DNA of 64,000 nucleotides, taken from contig OZ260100.1 in the NCBI GenBank assembly GCA_965284565.1, forward strand, positions 1,550,001 through 1,614,000, in the 5' to 3' direction. A program made the translations under genes and the position numbers. Shown in pieces: positions 41,124-51,067 of the stretch. How positions within the stretch are numbered: position 1 is the first letter of the stretch; every line of letters starts with the position of its first letter. Under the pieces are notes generated by a model, which was given only the letters and a program-made list of their open reading frames with translations, ran no database searches and was not told the origin of the DNA. Source of the DNA: BRH-c54 sp965284565. Lineage in GTDB: Bacteria; Bacteroidota; Bacteroidia; Flavobacteriales_E; Vicingaceae.

Positions 41124-43541
41124 ATGAGTAACGAAACCGCAACAACTTCGGCTGCAAAAATCTCAAAAGAAGAATTTAAAGCTACCGTTTTAAATGATTA
41201 TAAATTAGCGTACATGAGCCGTGAAACTTCTTACTTAGGAAGGAAAGAAGTGCTTACCGGGAAAGCCAAGTTTGGTATTTTTGGTGATGGAAAAGAATTG
41301 CCACAAATAGCATTGGCTAAGCAGTTTAAAGATGGAGATTTTAGATCTGGCTATTACAGAGATCAAACTTTAATGATGGCTATTGGCCAGCTAACTATAC
41401 AGGAATTTTTTGCTCAGTTATATGCTCATACCGATGTTGAAGCTGAACCTAGTTCAGCAGGTCGTTCAATGAACGGACATTTTGGAACAAGAAGTTTAAA
41501 CGCTGATGGAACTTGGAAAGACTTAACCAAAATGAAAAATTCTTCTGCTGATATTTCCCCAACAGCTGGACAAATGTCTCGTTTGGTAGGGTTGGCACAA
41601 GCATCTAAAGTTTATAGAAATAACAAAGATTTGGCTTCTTTCACTAGTTTTTCTAACAAAGGAAATGAAGTAGCTTTTGGAACCATTGGTGATGCCAGCA
41701 CTTCTGAAGGACCATTCTGGGAAGCTATTAATGCTATTGGTGTATTACAAGTTCCTGTGGTAATGTCGGTTTGGGATGATGGACACGGAATTTCTGTTCC
41801 ACAAAAATACCAGACTACTAAAGAAAATATTTCTGAAATCTTAAAAGGGTTTCAACGTGATAAAGGTAAAAGCAATGGTTACGAAATTTTTAAAGTAAAA
41901 GCTTGGGACTATCCAGCATTGGTAGAAACTTACGAAAAAGCGGTAAAAATAGCTCGAGAAGAACATTGTCCGGTATTGGTACATGTTATTGAGGTAACGC
42001 AGCCTCAGGGACACTCAACATCTGGTTCTCACGAAAGATATAAGTCAGAAGAGCGTTTGGCTTGGGAAACAGCATATTGTTGTGTGAGAAAATTTAGAGA
42101 GTGGATAGAAACCAACAATGTTGCTACAAAAGAAGAGCTAGATACTTTAGAAAAAGAAGGTAAGAAAGAAGTAAGTACTCAAAAAAGAGCTGCTTGGGAG
42201 GCATATTTAAATCCTATTAAAAAAGAAAGAGATGAGGTTGCTGCAATGCTAACTGCTTTGGCAGATGAAAGTGCTAATAAAGCATTTATTTCTCCAATAA
42301 TAGCTGCATTAAACAGTAATACAGAACCTATTAGAAAAGATATTGTTTCTTCAGTAAGAAAAGCCTTGCGTTTAACAAGAACAGAAGATTTGGCGGCAAA
42401 ACAAACCTTACTAAATTGGTTAACTGAAGCTACAAAAGCAAACTTTGATAGATATAATTCTACTTTACTTTCAGAATTTCCTTCATCGCCAATGCGAGTA
42501 ACAGAAGTAAAAGCAGAGCTGACCGACCAAAAAGAAGATGGCAGAGTGGTGTTGAGAGAGAATTTTGATAAATTATTAGCTACTTATCCAGAAATATTGA
42601 TTTTTGGTGAAGACTCAGGAAAAATTGGAGGGGTTAACCAAGGATTAGAAGGCTTACAAGATAAATATGGAGAAATTCGTGTTAGTGATACTGGAATTAG
42701 AGAAAATACTATAGTTGGACAAGGAATAGGAATGGCTTTAAGAGGCTTACGTCCTATTGCAGAAATTCAATATTTAGATTATTTATTGTATGCTATTCAG
42801 GTGTTAAGTGATGATTTAGCAACATTACAATATAGAACCAAAGGTGGACAAAAAGCACCGTTAATTATTAGGACTCGTGGACACAGATTAGAAGGGATAT
42901 GGCATTCAGGTTCTCCAATGGGAATGATTATTAACTCGGTTAGAGGAATGCATGTTTGTGTGCCAAGAAATTTAACACAAGCAGCAGGTTTTTACAATAC
43001 ACTTATTCAAGGCGATGATCCTGCTATTGTTATTGAACCATTGAATGGATATAGAACTAAAGAACATATTCCATCTAATTTAGGAGAGTTTACTACGCCT
43101 TTAGGAATTCCTGAAGTACTAAGCGAAGGAACAGATATAACTATTGTAAGTTATGGTTCTACTTGTAATTTAGCATTACAAGCAGTGCAACAGTTAGCTG
43201 AGGTAGAAATTTCTGCTGAATTAATAGATGTAAGAACCTTATTGCCTTTCGATATCAATCACTCTATTGTAGAATCGTTGAAAAAAACAAATCGTTTACT
43301 AATAGTAGATGAAGATGTTCCAGGTGGAGCAAGTGCTTTTATTTTGCAGCAAATTATGGAAGAACAAAAAGGATATTATCATTTAGATTCAGAACCAACA
43401 ACATTAACTGCTAAAGCTCATCGACCAGCTTATGGAACAGACGGAGATTATTTCTCTAAACCAAGTGTAGAAGATATTTTTGATGTTGCTTATGGTGTTA
43501 TGAATGAAGTAAATCCAGAAAAATATCCAGCTATTTATTAG
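41124..43541 (+). CDS. Fused 2-oxoacid dehydrogenase E1 component (alpha and beta)
   Basis: An 805-residue thiamine-diphosphate enzyme in which E1-alpha (about residues 20-400) and E1-beta (about 470-800) are joined. Alpha motifs: GYYRDQTLMMAIGQLT, SPTAGQMSRLVGLAQASKVYR and the ThDP/Mg signature GDASTSEGPFWEAINAI. Beta motifs: GEDSGKIGGVNQGLEGLQDKYGEIRVSDTGIRENTIVGQGIGMALRG and VDEDVPGGASAFILQQI. It most likely decarboxylates branched-chain 2-oxo acids or a related 2-oxo acid. No E2 or E3 genes are adjacent. The ATG at 41124 follows GAAGGGT. Confidence 0.87.
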   Translation: MSNETATTSAAKISKEEFKATVLNDYKLAYMSRETSYLGRKEVLTGKAKFGIFGDGKELPQIALAKQFKDGDFRSGYYRDQTLMMAIGQLTIQEFFAQLYAHTDVEAEPSSAGRSMNGHFGTRSLNADGTWKDLTKMKNSSADISPTAGQMSRLVGLAQASKVYRNNKDLASFTSFSNKGNEVAFGTIGDASTSEGPFWEAINAIGVLQVPVVMSVWDDGHGISVPQKYQTTKENISEILKGFQRDKGKSNGYEIFKVKAWDYPALVETYEKAVKIAREEHCPVLVHVIEVTQPQGHSTSGSHERYKSEERLAWETAYCCVRKFREWIETNNVATKEELDTLEKEGKKEVSTQKRAAWEAYLNPIKKERDEVAAMLTALADESANKAFISPIIAALNSNTEPIRKDIVSSVRKALRLTRTEDLAAKQTLLNWLTEATKANFDRYNSTLLSEFPSSPMRVTEVKAELTDQKEDGRVVLRENFDKLLATYPEILIFGEDSGKIGGVNQGLEGLQDKYGEIRVSDTGIRENTIVGQGIGMALRGLRPIAEIQYLDYLLYAIQVLSDDLATLQYRTKGGQKAPLIIRTRGHRLEGIWHSGSPMGMIINSVRGMHVCVPRNLTQAAGFYNTLIQGDDPAIVIEPLNGYRTKEHIPSNLGEFTTPLGIPEVLSEGTDITIVSYGSTCNLALQAVQQLAEVEISAELIDVRTLLPFDINHSIVESLKKTNRLLIVDEDVPGGASAFILQQIMEEQKGYYHLDSEPTTLTAKAHRPAYGTDGDYFSKPSVEDIFDVAYGVMNEVNPEKYPAIY

Positions 43542-43552
43542 GAAACCGAAAT

Positions 43553-44047
43553 TTAAATGCAATTTTTTTCTTGAGTCCAAGTATTAATATAAACTTCTTT
43601 AAGGGTTATATCACCTAATTTTTTTTCAAAAGTTTCTATTTTTCCTGGTACAAGGTAGTAAAATCCATACATGTTTTTATAATACCTAAGTGTTAGTAGT
43701 TTGCAGCTTAAAACGGCTCCTTTGGCACTAACTACTTTTACAACTGCTTCTCTTTTAGTGATAGAAATAACTTGATAGTCGGTTATAAATAGTTTTTTTT
43801 CGGTAAGTTTTTTTTCAGGAATCATTTCAAGCTCATCTTCATGAACAAAACCTATTGTTTTTTTACCTGCTTTTAAATAATCCATATAGGTATTTACCAA
43901 TTTATTTTCATCACTCAATTTAGGTATAAAAACTGTTTTATCAGAGAATTTATGTTGAGAAGGTAAAATAGTATCTTGGGCAAAAACACAAAAAAAAGAA
44001 CTAAGAAAAAAAATAATAAAAAGATATGAAAATTTGGATAAAATCAT
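43553..44047 (-). CDS. Small secreted protein of unknown function
   Basis: A 164-residue protein with a signal peptide (YLFIIFFLSSFFCVFAQDT). The mature part is beta-rich with paired Lys (KKLTEKKLFITDYQVISITKREAVVKVVSAKGAVLSCKLLTLRYYKNMYGFYYLV). The pattern suggests a small barrel or NTF2-like fold, but I do not recognise it. It is flanked by the convergent E1 gene (11 nt) and the SBBP cargo gene. Confidence 0.7.
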   Translation of the reverse strand: MILSKFSYLFIIFFLSSFFCVFAQDTILPSQHKFSDKTVFIPKLSDENKLVNTYMDYLKAGKKTIGFVHEDELEMIPEKKLTEKKLFITDYQVISITKREAVVKVVSAKGAVLSCKLLTLRYYKNMYGFYYLVPGKIETFEKKLGDITLKEVYINTWTQEKNCI

Positions 44048-44122
44048 AGTACTAAGTTGAAATTAACAACAGTAAATTTAACAACAAATATCGTGAAAAT
44101 TGAACTTATATTTAGATTTCTT

Positions 44123-46705
44123 TTATCTTGCAATAGACAATCTTCTAATTAAAACTTCATTTCCTACAGTTAATTTTACAAAATAAAATCCGTTAGGAAG
44201 ATAATCAATGTTTATTTTATTGTTTACAAGCTGATTAAAATTAGCTGATTTAAATACAAGAGTAGCTCCAAGTTGATTAATTATTTGAAGTTGTGCAATT
44301 TCGTTGGAAGAGTAGTTTGTTTTTAATTCAATGAAATTAGTTGTTGGATTAGGAAATAATATAATGTCATTGTTTAATTGTTCAACATCATTTAAACTAT
44401 TTGTTAAAAACACCATTATATTCATAGAGGCAGTGTCGCTACAACCACCATTTGATGTAATTAATTGTACTGTAAACAATCCAGGCGTAGTGTATGTGTA
44501 AATTGGATTAGGAAGAGTAGATGTTCCCCCATCACCAAATAGCCAACTATAAGTAATTGCGTTTGTGCTTCCAGTGGAAAAGAACTGAATATCTCCGCCA
44601 TTAGGTAAATTCAAATACAAAGTATCATTGCTGCTTGAGTTACTAACAATAGAAGTAGGACTAACACTAATAAAAACTGCTATCGTATCAATGGCTTTAC
44701 ATCCATTAGTATCTGTTCCTGTAACCCAAAACTGAGTTGGTGTTGTTGGGTTAATTATTGGATTAGCAATTGTAGAATCTGATAAATTTGTTTCAGTATT
44801 CCATAAATATGTGCCTGCTCCAGTTGCATTTAACTGAAAAGAAGCTCCATTGCATAAGTTGATATCACTTCCGGCATTTACATTAGGAAGAGCAAATGCT
44901 GTAATTATTTGCTGTGAGGAAGCGATACATCCATTTGAGTCCGTTGATGTTAATGTAATTGCGTTTGATGAGGATACTGTTATAGATGGAGTTGTAGCTC
45001 CAGTACTCCAATTGTATGATGCAGCAGTATCGTTGGCTGTAAGTACTACCGAATCTCCTGTGCAAAAAGAAAGAGGACCATTAGCTGAAAAAGTTCCTTG
45101 AGGTAATGGATTTACAAAAACAGTTATGGTATCTAAATCAACACAACCTAATGTGTTTGAAGAAGATACTATGTATGTTGTTGTGACAGTTGGAGAGGCA
45201 ATAGGGTTAGCAATAGTATTATTACTTAATCCAGTTGAAGGACTCCATGTAATGCCTAATCCTCCAGAAGATGTACTTGCGTTTAGTTGAACACTATCGC
45301 CTACACAAATAGCTACATCAGTGCCTGCAAAAGTTGTAAATTGACACCATTTTATTGTTGAAAAATCTTGAAACGAAGCAGGTGAAAAACTTGTGCCAGT
45401 AACATAAATACTTTCATCAGCATCAATTTCCATTGAAAATGCTTGGTCATTATTAGAAGCAGGGCCATCAAAGCGTGCTTCCCAGAGAATATTTCCGTTA
45501 GCGGTATCAAATTTTAAAGTTAAATAGTCATTATTTGTACTAATTCCTTCGCTATATCCAGTAACATACAAAGCCCCAGATGTGCCTAAACGCATTTCTC
45601 GTGCTTCATCAAAACCACTTGCAGGACCGTCATAACTATTAAGCCAATCTAAATTGCCTCCAGCATCATATTTTATAGTTACAATATTTTCGGCACTACC
45701 TCCACTTCCAAAGCTTCTTCCTGTTACATATACATTTTGATTTTGATCTACAACAATATCAAATATTTTATCTTCATCGTTTAATGTGCCATCATATTTA
45801 ACAAACCATTGTTGAACTCCATTGGCATCATATTTAACTGTTACATAGTCATTTTCTGTTGCAATTCCTCCGTAACTTGCTCCAGCAACATATACATTTC
45901 CAGCGTTGTCTAAAGTGATAGCTTCAGGCACATCAAAAAGATTTAAAGATCCATTAAAACGAGCTGACCACTGTTGAGTTCCTGCATTGTTGTATTTTAT
46001 GGTAGCAAAATCCAAATCAGTTCCACTTCCTAAACTATGCCCGCTAACATATATATTCCCAGAATTATCTAATTTAATTTGAGTAGAAGCATCAATACTA
46101 TTTCCTGGTCCGTTATAATTTGCTAGCCATTGTTGTACTCCAGAAGCATTATATTTAATCGTTACAAAATTACTTCCTTGCGAAGTTACATCACTACCTC
46201 CAGTTACATAAACATTTCCAGAAGCATCTATGTCTAAAGCATAAGCTTCATCAAACCCATTAGCAGTACCATTATAGGTTGTAGCCCATTGTTGGACACC
46301 AGAAGCATTGTACTTTATGGTAATATAATCAAAATTAGTGGCTGTTGTTCTTGTGAATCCAGTAATATAAACATTTCCCGCATTATCAACTTTAATATCT
46401 CTTGCTTCGTCAATGCCGTTTCCCGCACCATTAAACACTGCTGACCATTGCTGAACACCTAAAGCGTTATACTTAATTGTTACAATGTCAAAACCATTAG
46501 CAGTATTTGTAAAAGAAGTTCCAGTTACATAAACATTTCCAGAGGCATCGATAGTTAATTTTTTACCAACATCAGTATTTTGTCCTGTGCTTGTAAACCT
46601 ACTTTCCCATAATACATTTATTTGAGCAGATAAAGATGTGTGTACAATCAAAAACGAAAATAATAAAATTTTGATTTTTAGGGTTTTATTTAAGTAGCGA
46701 GTCAT
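44123..46705 (-). CDS. SBBP-repeat beta-propeller protein with PKD region and T9SS sorting domain
   Basis: An 860-residue secreted protein. The signal peptide ends near LSAQI. About eight SBBP repeats of 52-54 residues follow (residues about 30-440: DASGNVYVTG-S-GFDIVTIKYNASGVQQW---YNG), which should close into one propeller. Then come Ig-like segments with short Cys-containing starts (CVGDSVQLNAS, CTGDSVVLTAN), a PKD domain (YSWLFGDGGTSTLPNPIYTYTTPGLFTVQL) and a T9SS type A tail (ILFPNPTTNFIELKT). It is exported, probably surface-bound or released. The ligand is unknown. Confidence 0.87.
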   Translation of the reverse strand: MTRYLNKTLKIKILLFSFLIVHTSLSAQINVLWESRFTSTGQNTDVGKKLTIDASGNVYVTGTSFTNTANGFDIVTIKYNALGVQQWSAVFNGAGNGIDEARDIKVDNAGNVYITGFTRTTATNFDYITIKYNASGVQQWATTYNGTANGFDEAYALDIDASGNVYVTGGSDVTSQGSNFVTIKYNASGVQQWLANYNGPGNSIDASTQIKLDNSGNIYVSGHSLGSGTDLDFATIKYNNAGTQQWSARFNGSLNLFDVPEAITLDNAGNVYVAGASYGGIATENDYVTVKYDANGVQQWFVKYDGTLNDEDKIFDIVVDQNQNVYVTGRSFGSGGSAENIVTIKYDAGGNLDWLNSYDGPASGFDEAREMRLGTSGALYVTGYSEGISTNNDYLTLKFDTANGNILWEARFDGPASNNDQAFSMEIDADESIYVTGTSFSPASFQDFSTIKWCQFTTFAGTDVAICVGDSVQLNASTSSGGLGITWSPSTGLSNNTIANPIASPTVTTTYIVSSSNTLGCVDLDTITVFVNPLPQGTFSANGPLSFCTGDSVVLTANDTAASYNWSTGATTPSITVSSSNAITLTSTDSNGCIASSQQIITAFALPNVNAGSDINLCNGASFQLNATGAGTYLWNTETNLSDSTIANPIINPTTPTQFWVTGTDTNGCKAIDTIAVFISVSPTSIVSNSSSNDTLYLNLPNGGDIQFFSTGSTNAITYSWLFGDGGTSTLPNPIYTYTTPGLFTVQLITSNGGCSDTASMNIMVFLTNSLNDVEQLNNDIILFPNPTTNFIELKTNYSSNEIAQLQIINQLGATLVFKSANFNQLVNNKINIDYLPNGFYFVKLTVGNEVLIRRLSIAR

Positions 46706-46748
46706 TTTTTATTGAGTTATGAGGTTTTAAATTTATCATAATGCATAG

Positions 46749-46756
46749 CAAATATA
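46749..46756 (-). promoter_or_regulatory. Candidate -7 box (TATATTTG) for the SBBP cargo gene
   Basis: A perfect TAnnTTTG match on the minus strand 43 nt before the ATG at 46705. The rest of the 46706-46825 gap is AT-rich without other signals. Confidence 0.45.
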
Positions 46757-46825
46757 TAATATATATTAATGATTTAAGACTAATGCGTAAAATTTATCGA
46801 TAAATGTTTAATTTGTTAAGTTAAA

Positions 46826-46857
46826 TTGCTGGTTGTAATTAAATTTTTATATTTTTG
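46826..46857 (+). promoter_or_regulatory. Promoter of the adhesin/PorP/OmpA operon
   Basis: TTG (46826-46828), a 21-nt spacer and the -7 box TATTTTTG (46850-46857), 38 nt before the ATG at 46896. Good spacing for a Bacteroidota promoter. Confidence 0.55.
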
Positions 46858-46895
46858 GTACATAATAATTATTTTAATTGAATAATATTGCACTA

Positions 46896-49800
46896 ATGAA
46901 AACAATAAAACTAATTTTAGTTAGCTTATTATTAATATCTTCAAGTGTTTCGGTTTATGCAACGCATGTTATAGGAGGGTCTTTAACGTATGAGCATTTA
47001 GGAGGTTCTACTTATAGGGTAATTTTTAAAATGTATAGAGATTGTGGTTCTGGCAGTGCTAACTTTCCTGGTTCTATAACAATTCAAGTTCGACAGCCAA
47101 ATGGAGCAGCTTTTTCACCCAGTAAAAACATAAATATCCCTATATCTCAGACCTCTATTTTAAATCCAGTTATAGACCCTTGTGCTTATAATCCTGGAGT
47201 TTGTGTTGAAGAAGCAATTTATTCAAAAATAGTAAATAATTTACCTCCAAACTCAGGAGGTTATCATTTGTTTTATGGTTTGTGTTGTAGAAATGGAAGT
47301 ATAGTAAATTTGAATAATCCACTAGGTACAACTTCTGGGTTTTATACATTTATACCAGATAATAATGTCTATCTTACAAACTCAAGTCCTCAATGGAAAA
47401 ATTTTCCGCCTGTATTTATTTGTCAAGGACAACCATTAAATTTTGATCATGGTGCAACAGATAAAGATGGTGATTCTTTGGCGTATTCATTTTACCATCC
47501 ATTTAGAGATAATGCACCTACATACCCTGGTAATGTAGCAACCTTTACACCTGTTAATTATAATGGAGGATATAATGCTAATGATCCATTAGGTGGAGCG
47601 AGTTTAACAGTAAATCCTACTACAGGGGAAATTTCTGGAGTTCCACCTACACTCGGACAATATGTTGTTGGAGTAAAAGTTGATGAATTCCGAAATGGTA
47701 TTAAAATAAACACAGTATATCGAGATTTTCAATTTAATGTATTAAATTGTCCTCCTGTACCTTCGCCTGGAATTGGACCTATTAATGCTTGTGCAGGCTT
47801 GAATGTTCAGTTTACAAATACTAGTACTCCTCTAACAGGAAATTCATTTTATTGGGATTTTGGAGACCCCTTTTCTACTACTGATAATTCTACAGCAGTA
47901 AACCCTAGTTATACTTACCCAACTATTGGTACCTACATTGTAATGTTAGTAGCACAGGCAGGTACACCTTGTGCAGATACAATTTATGATACATTAACTG
48001 TTTCGGGCATAACGGCTAATTTTACAATGCCAGATTCTGTTTGTGTAAATAATCCTGTTAACTATATAGATGCTTCTACAACTACTGCAAATGCAACGGT
48101 AACTTCGTGGAATTGGGATTTTGGCAATGGAAATTCTGCTGTAACGCCCACACCAACAAATACTTATATAAATACTACAGGGGTTATTCCAGTACAACTT
48201 ATTGTAGGGTCATCACAGGGTTGTTTTGACACAATAGTCAAAAACATATATGTCCAACCCCAACCTCAAGCTATTGCTACCGATACCTTTGCTTGTATAA
48301 GTAACCCCGTAACTAACCTCAATGGAAGTGTAAATGGAGCGAGTGGCGGCTTATGGATAGGTAATGGTAGTTTCAATCCTAATACAACCGATTTAAATGC
48401 CGCTTATACACCTACTGCTGCTGAATTAAGTGCAGGTTTTGCAACACTCATTCTTTCTACTACTGGAAATGGGCTTTGTCCTTCTCATTCAGATACAATG
48501 ACATTAACTTTTTCTACAGGAATTATTATTAATGCCGGACCAGATATTTCTGTTTGTAAAGATACTTCAGGAATTCAGCTTGCAGGTTCTATTGTTACTG
48601 CATCAGGAGGTCAGTGGGTAAGTAGTGGTTCAGGGAGTTTTGTTCCCAACCCTTTTGATCCTAATGCCGTTTATATACCAAGTGCTGCAGATACAACAGC
48701 TGGAGTAATTCAACTTTATTTTAATTCTGTAGGAAATGGTAATTGCACCCCTGTATCAGACACATTGAATATAACATTTACCTCTACACCTACTGCTACT
48801 ATTTTAACAAATGACACCGCTTGTGCTGGTAATGTTTTATTTCCAGTAAGTGCTTCATCAACTACAGGAACTGGTTATTGGCAAACATTAGGTGGTGGCT
48901 CTTTTAATCCAAGTGATTCTTTAAACAATACATCTTATTTTGCAGATTCAACAGATTTAGCAAATGGAAGTGTAACGCTTGTATTTACATCAACAAATAA
49001 TGGTGGTTGTCAAAAATATAGTGATACATTAGAAATATTTTTAATTGAAGCTCCAAATGCTAATTTTAGTTTTGTTTCAGTTTGTCCAACAGATACAGTA
49101 TTTTTTAACGATCTTTCTACAGCACCAGACCCTATTACTTCTTGGCAATGGAATTTTGGAAATGGTAATAATAGTTCCAATCAAAATACTTTTAACACTT
49201 ATTCTAATTCGGGAACTTATAATGTGACTTTAATTGTAACATCTTCAAATGGTTGTGTAGATTCAATAACAACTCCTGTTACTATTTATGAATTACCTGA
49301 TGCTAATTTTGGTGTAAATGGTGTTTGCGAAGGTGTAAATAGTCTATTTGTTGATTCTTCAACAGTTGGAGGTTCTACTATTTCAAACTGGTTATGGGAT
49401 TTTGGAGATGGCAATACTGATACAACACAATTTCCTTCTCACACATATAATACATCTGGAACATATACAGTTACATTAACGGTGCAGTCAGCCCAAGGGT
49501 GTAGTGATACTGTTACACAATCAGTATTTATTCAAGCACCTCCAACAGCCCAATTTATAAGTAGTCCAAACTCTGTAAAAGTGTTTGAAAACTTTAATTT
49601 TACAGACCAATCTTTTACAAATATAGTTGGTTGGCAATGGGATTTTGGGGATGGAATAGGAAGTTCAGCCAACCAAAATCCAACATATAATTATAGTAGC
49701 ACGGGTAATTTCACAGTATGCTTAACCATTACGGATGGATTAGGATGTAAAGATTCTATATGCGATGAAGTAATAGTGTTTTTACCTCCTCAAGTACCTA

Positions 49801-50054
49801 ATGCGTTCTCTCCAGATGGTATTGGAGCTAATAATACATTTAATGTATTAGGTGGTCCATTCAAATTTTTAGAATTTAAAATATATAATAATTGGGGAGA
49901 AGTAATATTTGAATCAGACGAACAAAGTAAGGGCTGGGATGGAACTAAAAGTGGAGTTGTTCAGCCAATAGGTGTGTATATATATACTGTTAGAGCAACC
50001 ACTATGGATGATATTTCTCACTCAATTAAAGGAGATGTTACATTATTAAGATAA
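46896..50054 (+). CDS. Large PKD-repeat surface protein with gliding-motility-type (T9SS type B) C-terminus
   Basis: A 1052-residue exported adhesin-like protein. The signal peptide ends near VYATH. An N-terminal domain follows (VIGGSLTYEHLGGSTYRVIFKMYRDC), then a cadherin/Ig-like part, PKD domains (the first in FYWDFGDP, the last in WQWDFGDG) and three repeats of about 100 residues in the centre (SGGLWIGNGSFNPN type). The C-terminus (PNAFSPDGIGANNTFNVLGGP ... IYNNWGEVIFESDEQSKGWDGT) is the type B sorting domain called gliding-motility-associated. The ATG at 46896 is preferred over a TTG at 46878. It is followed by PorP/SprF and OmpA genes, which in this phylum work with such adhesins. SprB-like in arrangement, though much shorter. 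Confidence 0.88.
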   Translation: MKTIKLILVSLLLISSSVSVYATHVIGGSLTYEHLGGSTYRVIFKMYRDCGSGSANFPGSITIQVRQPNGAAFSPSKNINIPISQTSILNPVIDPCAYNPGVCVEEAIYSKIVNNLPPNSGGYHLFYGLCCRNGSIVNLNNPLGTTSGFYTFIPDNNVYLTNSSPQWKNFPPVFICQGQPLNFDHGATDKDGDSLAYSFYHPFRDNAPTYPGNVATFTPVNYNGGYNANDPLGGASLTVNPTTGEISGVPPTLGQYVVGVKVDEFRNGIKINTVYRDFQFNVLNCPPVPSPGIGPINACAGLNVQFTNTSTPLTGNSFYWDFGDPFSTTDNSTAVNPSYTYPTIGTYIVMLVAQAGTPCADTIYDTLTVSGITANFTMPDSVCVNNPVNYIDASTTTANATVTSWNWDFGNGNSAVTPTPTNTYINTTGVIPVQLIVGSSQGCFDTIVKNIYVQPQPQAIATDTFACISNPVTNLNGSVNGASGGLWIGNGSFNPNTTDLNAAYTPTAAELSAGFATLILSTTGNGLCPSHSDTMTLTFSTGIIINAGPDISVCKDTSGIQLAGSIVTASGGQWVSSGSGSFVPNPFDPNAVYIPSAADTTAGVIQLYFNSVGNGNCTPVSDTLNITFTSTPTATILTNDTACAGNVLFPVSASSTTGTGYWQTLGGGSFNPSDSLNNTSYFADSTDLANGSVTLVFTSTNNGGCQKYSDTLEIFLIEAPNANFSFVSVCPTDTVFFNDLSTAPDPITSWQWNFGNGNNSSNQNTFNTYSNSGTYNVTLIVTSSNGCVDSITTPVTIYELPDANFGVNGVCEGVNSLFVDSSTVGGSTISNWLWDFGDGNTDTTQFPSHTYNTSGTYTVTLTVQSAQGCSDTVTQSVFIQAPPTAQFISSPNSVKVFENFNFTDQSFTNIVGWQWDFGDGIGSSANQNPTYNYSSTGNFTVCLTITDGLGCKDSICDEVIVFLPPQVPNAFSPDGIGANNTFNVLGGPFKFLEFKIYNNWGEVIFESDEQSKGWDGTKSGVVQPIGVYIYTVRATTMDDISHSIKGDVTLLR

Positions 50055-50056
50055 TC

Positions 50057-51067
50057 ATGAATTTTTTTAAATCAAGAAAATATTATTTTATTTTAGCAGT
50101 TAGTTTGGCAATTGGTTCTACTAAAGTAGATGCTCAAGATTTTCACTTGTCACAATATGATGCTGCGGCATTAAACTTAAACCCTGCACTTGCTGGTCAA
50201 TTTGATGGTAAATATAGACTTCATGCTCACTATAGAACACAGTGGGGAAGTGTTTCATCAAAAGCTTTTAATACCTCTGCCATTTCTTTTGATATGCCCT
50301 ATAAAAAATTTGCTTTTGGACTCCAAGTCCTTAATAGTAGGGCTGGTGCTGGAAATTATAATGTTCTAAACATAGCATTAAACGCTGCATATAATATTTA
50401 TCTTGATAAGGATAAAACACATAAGATAGCATTTGGTGTTCAGGGAGGTACAATACAAAAAAGTGTAAATTTTAATAATTTATATTTTGAAAATCAATTT
50501 ACTAGCACAGGTGGTGGATCTTTCGATTTAAATGCTCCTACAGGAGAAACATTTAATAATAATAGTTTTTGGATACCCGATTTAAATGCTGGATTTGTTT
50601 ATTTTTATGGAAAAGAACAAATTAGAGTAAATCCATTTGTTGGCTATTCAGTTTTTCATTTAACACAACCTCAAGAAGATTTTTTTGGAACAGACAATAA
50701 GCTTCCTATGAGACATGTAATTCATGGGGGGGCAAAAATAAATATATCTAATACAGTTCAAATACTCCCCAAAGGATTGTATATGCAACAAGAAAATGCA
50801 AGTGAGGTAAATGTAGGTATGATGTTGCACTATCACATGCAAAAAGCAGGAACAATTTTAATGCTAGGAACTAATTTTCGCTCGGAGGATGCTTTTATTA
50901 TTGAAGCTGGTGCAAAATATGGTAGTTATGAAGCAAGAATTAGTTATGATGTAAACACATCAGATTTGAATGATTTTTCTGATGGGAAAGGTGGTTTTGA
51001 GGTGTCAATCACATATATCCCTAAAATATTTAAGCCTAACCCTATTAGAAATTGCCCAAGAATATAA
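50057..51067 (+). CDS. PorP/SprF-family T9SS outer-membrane protein
   Basis: A 336-residue outer-membrane barrel. The signal peptide ends near VDAQD, and FHLSQYDAAALNLNPALAGQFDGKYRLHAHYRTQW is the typical start of the family. The rest is a strand-rich barrel (FAFGLQVLNSRAGAGNYNVLNIALNAAYNIYL). In Flavobacterium johnsoniae the SprF protein is needed to deliver or anchor SprB. It starts 2 nt after the adhesin stop and its own stop overlaps the next ATG. Confidence 0.93.
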   Translation: MNFFKSRKYYFILAVSLAIGSTKVDAQDFHLSQYDAAALNLNPALAGQFDGKYRLHAHYRTQWGSVSSKAFNTSAISFDMPYKKFAFGLQVLNSRAGAGNYNVLNIALNAAYNIYLDKDKTHKIAFGVQGGTIQKSVNFNNLYFENQFTSTGGGSFDLNAPTGETFNNNSFWIPDLNAGFVYFYGKEQIRVNPFVGYSVFHLTQPQEDFFGTDNKLPMRHVIHGGAKINISNTVQILPKGLYMQQENASEVNVGMMLHYHMQKAGTILMLGTNFRSEDAFIIEAGAKYGSYEARISYDVNTSDLNDFSDGKGGFEVSITYIPKIFKPNPIRNCPRI

